Assembly (NCBI RefSeq): GCF_003050745.1
Contig: NZ_QAOF01000010.1
Span: 1-64,000, forward strand
Direction: 5' to 3'
Source: Sphingomonas sp. PP-CE-3G-477
GTDB lineage: Bacteria > Pseudomonadota > Alphaproteobacteria > Sphingomonadales > Sphingomonadaceae
Length of the DNA stretch: 64,000 nt
In this document: positions 1 to 11,299 of the stretch, piece by piece
Layout of the letters: the number at the start of each line of letters is the position of its first letter
Position numbering within the stretch: position 1 is the stretch's first letter
Translations under genes and position numbers: made by a program
Notes under the pieces: generated by a model
Seen by the model: only the letters and a program-made list of their open reading frames with translations
Database searches by the model: none
Told to the model about the DNA's origin: nothing

Positions 1-326
1 GTCGCCATGGGGAGTTCCTCTCGTTGAAGGAACTCCATCGTCTGCCGCCGCTGCCGCAGGACCAAACCTCAGAGAGGCTGCGCTACCTTACCGCCACCAC
101 CACTGCCGCGCAGCGGCTTCGTGCTGTGGGCGGGAAGTCTCATCTGGTCGATTGCATCCGCCGATGCCTCTATTTGCCATCGCCAATGCCGTCGTCGATC
201 GACTGCGTACGACCCAGCGCACGTTGACGTAACCCGGCCTGATCTTCTTTTGCCGCCTCGCGACGAAACCGCCGTTTTGCAACGGTCGGTACGCCGCGAT
301 CGGATCCTGTCGACTCGCCTGGTGTG
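1..326. other. Intergenic stretch, no gene recognised
   Basis: I see no convincing gene in the first 326 bases. Short open frames exist on both strands, but none has a ribosome binding site or a recognisable protein. A perfect 9-base stem with an 8-base loop lies at 11-36 (arms GGAGTTCCT and AGGAACTCC); it could be the end of a terminator or a small palindromic repeat. The rest is somewhat lower in G+C than the genes nearby and could be the eroded remains of a gene. Confidence 0.5.
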
Positions 327-1211
327 CTACCAGAGAACGCCGTGGACCGGTTGAAGCGGCTCTGGTGCTTCGTCGCCGATCGCCTGGAGAAGGTCGATCT
401 CAATCGTCCGGCACATCGCGTTCAGCGGCACGTCGTGAATCGTGTCGGCGAACGGATCGACCAGATCGTCGCCGATCTGCAGGACCGCGAGAAACATCAG
501 CCCGGCGATCGTCGAGCCGACCGGCGTCGCGTAACCCAGCGTCTCGACCAGGCCGATCGGCAGCAGCACGCAGAACAGCCGCGTGAACAGGCTCGGGAAG
601 AAGCGGTACTGGTTGGGCAACGGCGTGTTCTTGATCCGCTCCATGCCGCCCTGCGCGTTGGCGATGTCGACCAGGATCGCCTCGAACTGCGTCTGCTGGA
701 TGGTGTCGATCCAGCCGTTACGCCGCGCGATGTCGATCCGGCGGCCGGTGCCGTCGAGCAGGCCGTTGGCGATGTTGGTGCGCTCGAGCGCGAACGATGC
801 CTCCTCCTTCGACAGGAAGCGGAGCACCTCGGGCGGTGCGGGCTGCTTGCGCAACTGGCAGCGCAGCGCGTTCACATACGCGATCTGGCGGAGCACAATG
901 GTCCGCTTCATGTCGTGACCCTCGGGCTCGGGCAGCATGTTGCGCGCCATGCGCGCCAAGTTGCGCGAGGCGTTGATCATCAGGCCCCAGAGGCCACGGC
1001 TTTCCCACCAGCGCTGATAGGCCGAGTTATCGCGAAAGCCGAGGAACAGCGCGAGCGCGGTACCGAACAGCGTCAGGGGCAGCGCGGGCGCATGGAACGG
1101 CAGGACATAATAGGTGATCGTGACGATCACATCCCAGACGAACAGGCCGAGCAACGGGCGCCAGACCTCGCTCAGAATTTGACTGAAGCGCGGTGTTGCA
1201 GTGACGATCAA
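327..1211 (-). CDS. Bestrophin-like chloride channel family protein
   Basis: A 294-residue inner-membrane protein of the bestrophin/UPF0187 (YneE) family, expected to form a pentameric anion channel. The family signature is visible near residues 57-75 (FRDNSAYQRWWESRGLWG). Hydrophobic segments lie near residues 20-55, and a second hydrophobic pair lies near residues 205-240. The length is normal for bacterial members. The chosen start is TTG: AAGGGAG sits seven bases upstream and no ATG fits better. It runs in the same direction as folP, 80 bases downstream of it, and may share its transcript. The family call is firm; the physiological ion is unknown. Confidence 0.88.
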   Translation of the reverse strand: MIVTATPRFSQILSEVWRPLLGLFVWDVIVTITYYVLPFHAPALPLTLFGTALALFLGFRDNSAYQRWWESRGLWGLMINASRNLARMARNMLPEPEGHDMKRTIVLRQIAYVNALRCQLRKQPAPPEVLRFLSKEEASFALERTNIANGLLDGTGRRIDIARRNGWIDTIQQTQFEAILVDIANAQGGMERIKNTPLPNQYRFFPSLFTRLFCVLLPIGLVETLGYATPVGSTIAGLMFLAVLQIGDDLVDPFADTIHDVPLNAMCRTIEIDLLQAIGDEAPEPLQPVHGVLW

Positions 1212-1291
1212 ACGAAAGCTCCCTTGTTTACAGGGCTTTTAATGCGCGAAGTGGCGTTTCGCTGCAATGCAGCGACGATCAGCCGCCCCGC

Positions 1292-2350
1292 TTAGCCGCC
1301 AACGAGCGATTGATCGCGCAGGCCGCGCCAGATCTTCACCGCCTGCACCGTTTCAGCGACGTCGTGGACGCGCAGGATCTGAACGCCTGCCTCCGCACCT
1401 TTCAGCGCCAGCGCCAGCGAACCGGCGAGGCGCTGGTCGACCGGCGCTTCGTTCGAGAGCGCGCCGATCAGCCGCTTGCGGCTCGCGCCAAGCATGATCG
1501 GGCAGCCGAGCCCGTGGAAGATCGCGAGGCCGTTGAGCAGCGCGAGGTTCTCGGCGAGCGTCTTGCCGAAGCCGATGCCGGGGTCGACGATGATCCGCGA
1601 CCGGTCGACGCCACCCGCGACGACCGCGGCGATGCGGGTTTCGAGCCAGTCGAAGACGTCGGTCAGGACGTTGGTGTAGCCGCCATCGCCGTGGCCGCCT
1701 TTCCCGGGGTCAGGCGAGTGCATCAGGACGACCGGGCAGCCGCTTTTCGCGACCACGTCCAGCGCGCGATCGTCCCAGAGAAGGGCTGCGACGTCGTTGA
1801 CGATGTGCGCGCCGGCGGCGAGCGTGGCTTCCATGACGGCGGCCTTGCGGGTGTCGACCGAGACAATCGCACCGGCGCGCGCGAGGCGTTCGACGACGGG
1901 GAAAAGCCGCGCGATCTCGTCGCCTTCCCATACCGCGGGCGCGCCGGGGCGAGTGGATTCGCCCCCGACGTCGATCAGCGTCGCGCCGGCTGCCGCCATG
2001 TCGATTCCGGCGGCGGCCGCTGCAGCTGGGTCGTCGACATGCTTGCCGCCGTCGGAGAAGCTGTCGGGGGTGACGTTGAGTATGCCGGCGACGATCGGCT
2101 GGTCGAAGCGGAGCGTACGTTCGCCGAGCCGGAGGGGGGGGCGAACGGCGGTGATGGCGGCGTGGAGGTGCGCGGCGCGCTCGCCCAGCGTGGCAACATC
2201 GGCGACGGGGATGGTGCGGCGGGTGCGGCCCTCGATTACTTCGTAGGCGGCGAACCACTGCATGCCGCCTGCCAAGCGCGCGACGGTGCCGTCTTCCTGG
2301 CCGATCGGGGTGTCTACGAATTGTACAGGGCGGAGATGGAGGCGGGTCAT
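1292..2350 (-). CDS. folP: Dihydropteroate synthase
   Basis: Condenses 6-hydroxymethyl-dihydropterin pyrophosphate with p-aminobenzoate to give dihydropteroate, a cytoplasmic step of folate synthesis and the target of sulfonamides. The core barrel begins near residue 84. Both signatures are clear: ILNVTPDSFSDGG at 90-102, and DVGGESTRPG at 127-136. Later come NDVAAL, DPGIGFGKT and GASRKRLIG, which build the pterin and phosphate sites. At 352 residues it is longer than the usual 270-290 because of about 80 extra N-terminal residues, a common feature of sphingomonad copies. folK and folD of the same pathway lie elsewhere in the window. The ATG follows a short untranslated stretch after repeat copy B1. 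Confidence 0.95.
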   Translation of the reverse strand: MTRLHLRPVQFVDTPIGQEDGTVARLAGGMQWFAAYEVIEGRTRRTIPVADVATLGERAAHLHAAITAVRPPLRLGERTLRFDQPIVAGILNVTPDSFSDGGKHVDDPAAAAAAGIDMAAAGATLIDVGGESTRPGAPAVWEGDEIARLFPVVERLARAGAIVSVDTRKAAVMEATLAAGAHIVNDVAALLWDDRALDVVAKSGCPVVLMHSPDPGKGGHGDGGYTNVLTDVFDWLETRIAAVVAGGVDRSRIIVDPGIGFGKTLAENLALLNGLAIFHGLGCPIMLGASRKRLIGALSNEAPVDQRLAGSLALALKGAEAGVQILRVHDVAETVQAVKIWRGLRDQSLVGG

Positions 2351-2392
2351 GATCCTCTTTTCCTCAAATCCACCGTACGTTCAAACCCACCC

Positions 2393-2496
2393 CGTTCGTC
2401 CCGAGTAGGCATCGAGCTTGTCGAGATGGCGTATCGAGGGACCTGTACCTCGATACGAGCCCTCGACTACGCTCGGTCTCTACTCGGCACGAACGG
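2393..2496. repeat. Palindromic repeat, family B (copy 1)
   Basis: About 104 bases with outer inverted arms (CCGTTCGTCCCGAGTAG and its near complement CTACTCGGCACGAACGG) and an inner pair around TATCGAGG/CCTCGATA. It fills the gap between ccrM and folP. Related copies lie at 12329, 13408 and 39251. Confidence 0.8.
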
Positions 2497-2504
2497 AACT
2501 TTGC

Positions 2505-3656
<1,152 letters not shown>

Positions 3657-3686
3657 TTATCGACGCCCATAGCGGCGGAATTGTCC

Positions 3687-3822
3687 GACTCCGTCAAGCA
3701 AACATTCGTTAACGGCGTTTTCGCGAGAATCCGCGGCTGCGACCAATCGAGTCGCGGTTGCCCAGATGTTGAGTCGTGGGAGACTCGCGGCTCAAGCCCT
3801 TGGGGTGTGGCGCGAAAGACTC
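3687..3822 (-). promoter_or_regulatory. Cluster of six GANTC methylation sites before ccrM
   Basis: GANTC occurs at 3687, 3727, 3749, 3771, 3782 and 3818, within 136 bases. One site per 256 bases is expected by chance at even base composition. A lone GTTAAC at 3709-3714 resembles half of a CtrA box (TTAA-N7-TTAA). In Caulobacter the ccrM promoter is sensitive to GANTC methylation and activated by CtrA. The same control here is inference; the sites themselves are directly visible. Confidence 0.6.
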
Positions 3823-4450
3823 AGCTCGTCGTTTCCTGTGCGAAAAGTCCCTCGCGCGCCAGATAGGCGGCGGCGACGGGGGCGAAACTGCGGCGGTGAA
3901 TCGGCGTGGGGCCGTGTTCGCGGAGCGCCTTCATGTGGTGCGCGCAGCCGTAACCCTTGTTCGAATGCCAGTTATATTCGGGATGCACGTCCGCCGCGGC
4001 GATCATGATGAGGTCGCGCGTGTGCTTGGCGACGATCGAGGCGGCGGCGATCGACAGCGACTTCGCGTCGCCGCCGACCAGCGGCGTGGCGGGGTAGGTC
4101 CAGCGAGGCAAGCGGTTGCCGTCGACCAGGACGTGGCCGGGGGCCTGGCCGAGTTCGACCGCCAGCGCGTCGACCGCGAGCGTCATCGCCTTCATCGTCG
4201 CCCAGTAGATGTTGAGCGTGTCGATCTCTTCGGGCTGGACGATGCCGATGCCGACGATCGCGCAGCCTTTGAGACGCGCGCAGAGCCGTTCGCGTTCGGA
4301 GGCGGAGAGCTTCTTCGAATCGTCGATGCCGCGGGGGACGCCTTTTGCGGGCAGGATCACGGCGGCGGCGACGACTGGCCCCGCGAGCGGACCGCGGCCG
4401 GCTTCGTCGACACCGGCGACGGGGCCAATGCAGAGCTTTTCGTGTTTCAT
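3821..4450 (-). CDS. rnhB: Ribonuclease HII
   Basis: Removes single ribonucleotides and RNA primers from RNA:DNA hybrids in the cytoplasm. Near the N-terminus AGVDEAGRGPLAGPVVAAA supplies the first catalytic Asp-Glu pair (D15, E16) and the GRG loop of type 2 enzymes. A later VDGNRLP supplies another acidic residue. The 209-residue length is typical. I chose the ATG at 4450 because it overlaps the thiD stop as ATGA, implying translational coupling. An ATG 24 bases further upstream is possible but lies deeper inside thiD. The stop codon overlaps the last GANTC site of the ccrM promoter region. Confidence 0.93.
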   Translation of the reverse strand: MKHEKLCIGPVAGVDEAGRGPLAGPVVAAAVILPAKGVPRGIDDSKKLSASERERLCARLKGCAIVGIGIVQPEEIDTLNIYWATMKAMTLAVDALAVELGQAPGHVLVDGNRLPRWTYPATPLVGGDAKSLSIAAASIVAKHTRDLIMIAAADVHPEYNWHSNKGYGCAHHMKALREHGPTPIHRRSFAPVAAAYLAREGLFAQETTS

Positions 4451-5307
4451 GCCGGGCATTGGCGGTCTTTCCACTGGTCGAACGGGCTGGTGCCGAGCGC
4501 GTGGCCCATCGGGCCGTGGCCTGCGCCTAGCCCCGGTGCGTTGGCAAGCGCGGCGCGGACGAACGCGATGGCGCGCTCGATTGCGGCGTCGAGTGGCAGG
4601 CCTTGGGCAAGCCCGGTCGCAATGCCGCTGGCGAGCGTGCAGCCGGTGCCGTGGCTGTGGCGGGTTTCGATGCGGGGGTTGGTCCAGCGGGTTTCGCCGG
4701 CGTTGGTGACGAGGCGGTCGGTGACGTGGGGGCCTTCGCCATGGCCGCCTTTTATGAGGATTGCTGGGCCTAGTGCGCGGATGGCCGCTTCCCCGCCAAG
4801 GGCTGCCAGTTCGGGGAGGTTGGGGGTTACGAGCGTGGCGATCCGCATGAGGCGGGTGAAGGCGGCTATCGTGGCGGCGTCGGCGAGGACGGAGCCGGAG
4901 GTGGCGATCATCACCGGGTCGAAGATGATGGGGATGCTTGAACTCTGAGGACAGCCCGCCCCCCCTTGTTCTCCCGCGAAGGCGGGAGCCCAGTCTGGGC
5001 TCCCGCCTTCGCGGGAGAACAAGCTAGTGAGAATATCCGCGACCGCATTGGCAGTTTCTGCCGAACCGATCATGCCGATCTTGATTGCGTCTACGCCGAT
5101 GTCCGAGACGACGGATTCGATCTGCGCGAGGACTATGTCGGTCGGGATCTGATGGACTGCCTGAACGCCTAGCGTGTTCTGTGCGGTGATCGCGGTGACG
5201 GCGGTCATCGCGTGACCGCCCAGCATGGTGACGGTCTTGATATCGGCCTGGATTCCGGCGCCGCCGCCGGAATCCGAGCCGGCTATTATTAGGATTCTGG
5301 CGATCAT
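4447..5307 (-). CDS. thiD: Hydroxymethylpyrimidine/phosphomethylpyrimidine kinase carrying an in-frame repeat insertion
   Basis: Phosphorylates HMP and then HMP-phosphate to HMP-pyrophosphate in thiamine synthesis; thiC in this window makes the substrate. The start at 5307 gives MIARILIIAGSDSGGGAG, the normal ribokinase-fold N-terminus. Other visible motifs are KIGMIGS near 76, FDPVM near 129, TPNLPEL and, near the C-terminus, HGTGCTL with the catalytic region. The protein has 286 residues against about 266 for E. coli ThiD. The excess is a block at residues 95-115 (around SREGGSPDWAPAFAGEQ) encoded by a perfect 59-base palindrome. It falls between the helix after KIGM and the strand leading to FDPVM, where E. 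coli has a short loop. All downstream motifs stay in frame, so the enzyme is probably active. Confidence 0.93.
   Translation of the reverse strand: MIARILIIAGSDSGGGAGIQADIKTVTMLGGHAMTAVTAITAQNTLGVQAVHQIPTDIVLAQIESVVSDIGVDAIKIGMIGSAETANAVADILTSLFSREGGSPDWAPAFAGEQGGAGCPQSSSIPIIFDPVMIATSGSVLADAATIAAFTRLMRIATLVTPNLPELAALGGEAAIRALGPAILIKGGHGEGPHVTDRLVTNAGETRWTNPRIETRHSHGTGCTLASGIATGLAQGLPLDAAIERAIAFVRAALANAPGLGAGHGPMGHALGTSPFDQWKDRQCPA
4965..5023. repeat. Perfect 29+1+29 palindrome inside thiD (family A')
   Basis: The left arm at 4965-4993 and right arm at 4995-5023 are perfect reverse complements around one central base. The arms contain TCTCCCGCGAAGGCGGGAGC. The same element occurs between genes at 63317-63374, with relatives at 23240 and 52309. 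Here it is translated as part of thiD. Confidence 0.95.
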
Positions 5308-5471
5308 CGGAGGTCGTCGGAAAAAGTGAAGTATAGGAAGTGTAGACGCTCGCACGGTTTCGTTGCGGGGCTGTTTGGGGCTACGGAGCGGGGTTTGGCG
5401 AGGTTGGCGGTCATATGGTTGGCTATGTCATAACCGGTAGGATGTAGGACAGCGGGTATGCTCTCCTCTCA

Positions 5472-5575
5472 CCACCCCGGCGTAGGCCGGGGCCCAGTTG
5501 GGGGACGTTGCTAACCGCGGACTGCGTTCCGTTACTTCGACCTTTCCAACTGGGCCCCGGCCTTCGCCGGGGTGG
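5472..5575. repeat. Palindromic repeat, family A (copy 1)
   Basis: About 104 bases. The outer arms are CACCCCGGCGTAGGCCGGGG and its near complement. An inner pair CCCAGTTGG/CCAACTGGG surrounds an asymmetric core ending in GTTACTTCGACCTTTCC. It lies between thiD and the DUF1272 gene, both on the minus strand. Confidence 0.9.
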
Positions 5576-5611
5576 CGGTGAGCGGTGAGGTGGCGTTTAC
5601 TTCAACGGCGC

Positions 5612-5827
5612 CTAGTGCCGCCTGCCCGCTCCCGGCTTTTGCGGCGGTGCCTCGCCCAGCCTTGTCGGGCGATCCAACAATTCGCCACTGCAATTCGGGC
5701 AACGCTCGTCGAGCGCGTCCGCGCATTCCGCGCAGAAGGTGCATTCGAACGAGCAGATGAACGCGCCGGGTGCATCGGCCGGAAGGTCGGTGGCGCAGCG
5801 TTCGCAGGTGGGGCGCATCTCCAGCAT
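5612..5827 (-). CDS. DUF1272 domain protein (small zinc-ribbon-like)
   Basis: A 71-residue cytoplasmic protein whose N-terminal 55 residues match DUF1272: [16 protein letters not shown], then CSFECTFCAECADAL and CPNCSGELL. The eight cysteines, in paired CxxC-like spacing, suggest two zinc sites; the function of the family is not known. The ATG overlaps the glmM stop by one base (TGATG), so translation is probably coupled to glmM. The last 15 residues are Gly/Pro/Arg-rich and unlikely to be folded. Confidence 0.85.
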   Translation of the reverse strand: MLEMRPTCERCATDLPADAPGAFICSFECTFCAECADALDERCPNCSGELLDRPTRLGEAPPQKPGAGRRH

Positions 5828-7167
5828 CAGGCGGCCGCCTTCCGGACGGCGTCGCAGATGCGGTCGACGACACGCTCGACCTGGGCGAGATCGTCGCCCT
5901 CCGCCATCACGCGGATCACGGGTTCGGTGCCCGACGGACGGATGACGAGCCGTCCCTTGCCGGCGAGTTCGGCCTCGGCTTCGGCGATCACCGCCTTCAC
6001 CGCGTCGTGATCGAGCGGCTTGCCGCCGGCGAAGCGGACGTTCTTGAGCAACTGCGGCAGGGGCTCGAAGCGGTGGAGCACTTCGCTGGCGGGGGCGCCC
6101 GAGCGCTTGACCTCGGCGAGGATCTGCAACGCCGCGACGAGGCCGTCGCCTGTCGTCGCATAGTCGCTGAGGATGATGTGGCCCGACTGTTCGCCGCCGA
6201 CATTATAGCCGCTCGAGCGCATCTTCTCGAGCACGTGGCGGTCGCCGACCGCGGTGCGGACGAGGCCCAGCCCTTGCGCGGCGAGATGGCGTTCGAGGCC
6301 CAGGTTGGACATTACGGTCGCGACGAGGCCACCGCCGGCGAGCCGCCCCTGCCGTGCCCAGCTGGCGGCGATCGTCGCCATCAGCTGGTCGCCGTCGACG
6401 ATCGTGCCGGTCTCGTCGACGACGATCAGACGGTCGGCGTCGCCGTCGAGCGCAATGCCGATATCCGCGCCGCTGGCGACCACCGTCTCGGCGAGCGCCT
6501 GCGGGGCAGTCGAGCCGACGCCGTCGTTGATATTGGTGCCGTTGGGCGAGACTCCGATCGCGACCACGTCCGCGCCGAGTTCCCACAAGGCCGACGGTGC
6601 GACCCTGTAGGCGGCGCCGTTCGCACAATCGAGCACCACACGCATGCCGTCGAGGCGGAGATTTTCGGGGAAGGTCGACTTGGCGAAATGGATGTACCGG
6701 CCCTGCGCATCCTCGATCCGGCGCGCGCGGCCGATCTGGTCGGAGGGGACGAGCGGGATGTCACCGTCGATCAGCGCCTCAATCGCCGCCTCGGCCTCGT
6801 CGGACAGCTTGTAGCCATCGGGACCGAACAGCTTGATGCCGTTGTCGGCGTACGGATTGTGGCTGGCGGAGATCATCACGCCGATGTCCGCTCGCATCGA
6901 CTGCGTCAGCATCGCGACGGCGGGCGTCGGCATCGGCCCGACCATGACGACGTCCATGCCGACGCTGGTGAAACCCGCGACCAGTGCTGATTCGAGCATG
7001 TAGCCGGACAGCCGCGTGTCCTTGCCGATGACGACGCGGTGGCGGTGATCGCCGCGCTGGAAATACGCGCCGGCGGCCATGCCGACCTTCATCGCCATCT
7101 GTGCGGTCATCGGCGAGACGTTGGTGGCGCCACGAATGCCATCGGTGCCGAAGTATTTTCTTGCCAT
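5827..7167 (-). CDS. glmM: Phosphoglucosamine mutase
   Basis: Interconverts glucosamine-6-phosphate and glucosamine-1-phosphate, feeding UDP-GlcNAc for peptidoglycan and lipopolysaccharide. It starts with [13 protein letters not shown], typical of the family. The phosphoserine loop [13 protein letters not shown] puts the catalytic serine at about residue 102. The metal-binding DGDADR lies near residue 245, and the C-terminal phosphate loop [12 protein letters not shown] near 413. The 446-residue length is normal. It heads a coupled pair with the DUF1272 gene. Confidence 0.97.
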   Translation of the reverse strand: MARKYFGTDGIRGATNVSPMTAQMAMKVGMAAGAYFQRGDHRHRVVIGKDTRLSGYMLESALVAGFTSVGMDVVMVGPMPTPAVAMLTQSMRADIGVMISASHNPYADNGIKLFGPDGYKLSDEAEAAIEALIDGDIPLVPSDQIGRARRIEDAQGRYIHFAKSTFPENLRLDGMRVVLDCANGAAYRVAPSALWELGADVVAIGVSPNGTNINDGVGSTAPQALAETVVASGADIGIALDGDADRLIVVDETGTIVDGDQLMATIAASWARQGRLAGGGLVATVMSNLGLERHLAAQGLGLVRTAVGDRHVLEKMRSSGYNVGGEQSGHIILSDYATTGDGLVAALQILAEVKRSGAPASEVLHRFEPLPQLLKNVRFAGGKPLDHDAVKAVIAEAEAELAGKGRLVIRPSGTEPVIRVMAEGDDLAQVERVVDRICDAVRKAAA

Positions 7168-7236
7168 CGCGTCCGCTTTCCGTCCCGTATCGGTGTCCGA
7201 TCGGTTTGATAGCGCGGTACATCACGAAGGGCGAGC

Positions 7237-8485
7237 ATGTCGCAGACTACACGGATACTTGCCGCCCTGATCGGCGGCATCGCGATCGGCATCGCCGCGG
7301 CGGCGTGGTCGCCGGCGAACGCGATCGCGGCGACGGCGGTGACGCAGCCAATTGGCTCTGCATGGCTGCACGGGTTGCAGATGGTGATCGTGCCGCTGGT
7401 CGTCGGGCTGCTCGTGACCGGGATCGGCGCGACCACCGAGGCGGCGCGCGCCGGGCGGATCACCGTACGCGCGATGGTGATGATCGTCGTCATCCTGTGG
7501 AGCACGACGATCATGTCCGCGCTGGTGACGCCGCTGATTCTCGACGCGTTCCCGCTGCCTGCCGGGCTCGCCACTGCACTGCGCGCCGCATTGACCGGCG
7601 CCGCGCCGGTCGGGCCGGTGCCGGGGATCGGCGCGTTCTTCGACACGATCGTACCGACCAACATCGTCGCGGCAGCCTCTAGCGACTCGTTCCTGCCGCT
7701 CACCGTCTTCGCGCTGACCTTCGCCTTTGCCGTGACGAAGCTGCCCGACGATCGCCGCCGCGTGCTGACCGGGTTCTTCCAGGCGGTGGTCGACGCGCTG
7801 TTGATCATCATCAAGTGGGTGTTGAAGCTGGCCCCCATCGGTATTTTCGCGCTCGCCTACGGGGTTGGCGCACGCACCGGTACGGCGGCGTTCGGCGCGC
7901 TCCTGCACTATATCGTCTGCGTCTCGGCGATCGGGTTCATCGTCCTGCTGTCCGCCTATCCGATCGGAATGATCGGCGGGCGGGTCGGCTTCGGCCGGTT
8001 CGCGCGTGCGGTCGCGCCGGCGCAGGCGGTGGCTATCAGCACGCAGTCGTCGCTTGCCTCGTTGCCGGCGATGTTGAAGGCCTCGACCGATCTCGGCGCG
8101 TCGCCCGCCACCGCCGGGATCGTCCTGCCGCTGTCGGTCGCGGTGTTCCGCGCGACCAGCCCGGCGATGAACCTCGCGGTCGCGCTGTACGTCGCGCACT
8201 GGCTGGGGCTGCCGATCGGGCCGGGCCAGATGGCGGCGGGCGTGGCGACCGCGGCGATCACCACGATGGGGTCGATCTCGCTGCCCGGTACGATCAGCTT
8301 CGTCGCCTCGGTCGCGCCGGTGGCGCTGGCGATGGGGATCCCACTTGAGGTGCTGGGTCTGCTCATCGCAGTCGAGACCATACCCGACCTGTTTCGGACC
8401 GTTGGGAACGTGACGATGGACACCGCCGTTACCATCTCCGTCGCAGCGCGGTCCGATCACGGGAACGGCGCTCAGGAGATTCCGC

Positions 8486-8511
<26 letters not shown>
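7237..8511 (+). CDS. Dicarboxylate/amino acid:cation symporter (DAACS family)
   Basis: A 424-residue inner-membrane protein of the DctA/GltP type that takes up C4-dicarboxylates or acidic amino acids with Na+ or H+. The first helix is clear at residues 5-25. The re-entrant loop region is seen as [15 protein letters not shown], in place of the classical SSSx[19 protein letters not shown] supplies the substrate/ion-binding helix 7 region (NMxGT-like, diverged). GAAGGGCGAGC precedes the ATG. It is divergent from glmM with a 69-base gap. Its last 26 bases overlap the aldo/keto reductase gene, suggesting co-transcription. Substrate specificity cannot be read from the sequence. Confidence 0.88.
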
Positions 8512-9478
<967 letters not shown>

Positions 9479-9482
9479 TCTT

Positions 9483-9588
9483 CTCCCTCCCGCTTGCGGG
9501 AGGGGTCGGGGAGGGGCGTGCCTCATAGACCGGACGCCGGTACGTACTTCGTCCCCTCCCCTAACCCCTCCCGCGCGCGGGAGGGGAA
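9483..9588. repeat. Palindromic repeat, family C-like (short form)
   Basis: Two inverted blocks, CCCTCCCGCTTGCGGGAGGG and CCCTCCCGCGCGCGGGAGGG, separated by about 60 bases with further complementary CCCTCCCC/GGGGAGGGG. It sits between two convergent genes and may end both transcripts. Confidence 0.75.
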
Positions 9589-9594
9589 TTTGCG

Positions 9595-11190
9595 TCAGCC
9601 TCGCGGCACCTGCTCTCCGCGCGTGTCGAGCCCAGCCGCGTCCGGCTCGGCCAGCGTGTTCTGGCCGGCCATCGCGTGATCGACCGCACCCATCTGGTCG
9701 AGATGCATCAGCTTGGTCACGAACGGCGCGAGCACCAGCACGACCACGCCGACGCCGATCGCGAACCAGCCGATCCGACCGTACACTTCGAGCACCCGCC
9801 CGACGCCTGCGCCCTCGCCGCCGGTCGCCTGCGCGATCAGCCCGGCGAGAAAATTGCCGCCCGCGGTCGCGAGGAACCACGTGCCCATCATCAACCCGGT
9901 CATGCTCGGCACCGACAGCCGCGTCATCGACGACAGCCCGATCGGCGAGAAGCAGAGCTCGGCCATCGAGTGCAGCATATAGAGCAGCACGACGAAGATC
10001 GCCGGGGTCAGGCCCTGTGCCGGCGCACCGAGCGTCAGCGCGAAGAAGCCTGCGCCGACCAGGATCAGGCCGATGCCGAACTTGAACGGCGCGCTCGGCT
10101 CGCGCCCTGCCTTGCCGAGCCTGGTCCAGAGCGCCGCGAACACCGGCGCGAGCGTGATGATGAAGAACGGATTGACCGACTGGAACACCGAGGCGGGGAT
10201 AGTCCAGCCGAACACGACGCGGTCGACCGACTGGTCGGTGTAGACGTTGAGCGACGACCCGGTCTGCTCGAACAGCGCCCAGAATAGCGGTGCGAGCGCG
10301 ATCAGGAACAGCGCGGCGAAGATCCGGTCGCGGTCGACGCGCGGCAGCTTCGCGACCGCGGTCCACAGGATGTAGCCGACGGTGACGAGCGACGCGACGA
10401 TCAGCGCGGTACCGACGACGCCTTGGCTCCGCACCAGCCACCACGAGACGGCGACCCCGACGATCCCGCCGAGATAGATCAGCCATTCGATCGACAGCCC
10501 GGCGATCGGCTTCGACGCGAGTACGGCGGCGTCGGGCGCTTCGCCGACACCGTGCAGCTCGCGCTGGAACAGGATGAACATGACCAGCCCGAGCGCCATG
10601 CCGATGCCTGCGGCGCCGAAACCGTACGACCAGCCGACCGTCTCGCCGAGGATGCCGACCGCGATCGGGCCGACGAATGCGCCGGTGTTGATCCCCATGT
10701 AGAAGATCGAGAACGCTCCATCGCGCCGCATGTCCTCGCGCGCGTAGAGCTTGCCGACGAGCACCGAGATGTTCGCCTTCAGAAAGCCGGTGCCGACGAT
10801 GATGAAGGCGAGACCGAGATAGAAGCCGTTGAGTGCCGCGCCCTGCACGCCCTGCGGCGCCTCGACGATCGCCAGCAGCAGATGGCCGAGCGTGATGAAG
10901 ATGCCGCCCGCGAGCACCGCTTTGCGCGGCCCCAGGAAGCGGTCGGACAGATAGCCGCCGATGATCGGCGTGATGTACACCATCGAGGTATACGCGCCGT
11001 AGATCGCGTAGGACGGCTCATCGCCGAACAGGAAATGCTTGGTGAGATACAGCACCAGGATCGCGCGCATGCCGTAGAACGAAAAGCGCTCCCACATCTC
11101 GACGAAGAACAGCATGAACAGCCCGCGCGGGTGCCCGAAAAACGTCTTCGCATCGGCAGGAACGCCGCCGGTTCGGATTGCGCTGGCCAT
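9595..11190 (-). CDS. Proton-dependent oligopeptide transporter (POT/PTR family)
   Basis: A 531-residue major facilitator protein importing di- and tripeptides with protons. The family proton-coupling motif ExxER is present as EMWERFSFYGMRA in helix 1. GGYLSDRFLGPRKAV matches the conserved loop between helices 2 and 3. NTGAFVGPIAVGILGETVGWSYGF matches helix 4-5 signatures (split here at the conserved GAFVGP). Fourteen or so hydrophobic stretches cover the protein, as expected for bacterial members. It is transcribed alone and is divergent from the nitroreductase gene. Confidence 0.92.
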   Translation of the reverse strand: MASAIRTGGVPADAKTFFGHPRGLFMLFFVEMWERFSFYGMRAILVLYLTKHFLFGDEPSYAIYGAYTSMVYITPIIGGYLSDRFLGPRKAVLAGGIFITLGHLLLAIVEAPQGVQGAALNGFYLGLAFIIVGTGFLKANISVLVGKLYAREDMRRDGAFSIFYMGINTGAFVGPIAVGILGETVGWSYGFGAAGIGMALGLVMFILFQRELHGVGEAPDAAVLASKPIAGLSIEWLIYLGGIVGVAVSWWLVRSQGVVGTALIVASLVTVGYILWTAVAKLPRVDRDRIFAALFLIALAPLFWALFEQTGSSLNVYTDQSVDRVVFGWTIPASVFQSVNPFFIITLAPVFAALWTRLGKAGREPSAPFKFGIGLILVGAGFFALTLGAPAQGLTPAIFVVLLYMLHSMAELCFSPIGLSSMTRLSVPSMTGLMMGTWFLATAGGNFLAGLIAQATGGEGAGVGRVLEVYGRIGWFAIGVGVVVLVLAPFVTKLMHLDQMGAVDHAMAGQNTLAEPDAAGLDTRGEQVPRG

Positions 11191-11299
11191 GTGGTGGTGA
11201 TGCTCCGTGTGTGCGCCGCTGACGGGCGCTCGATCGCGCGCAACTTAACGACAAAGCCCGGACTGTAAATATCACACATCAGGGCCTATCTGCGGGGCT

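Noticed and set aside
1..326. Possible transposase or protein remnant at the window start
   Set aside because: Several short overlapping frames exist on both strands, but none shows a family motif or a ribosome binding site.
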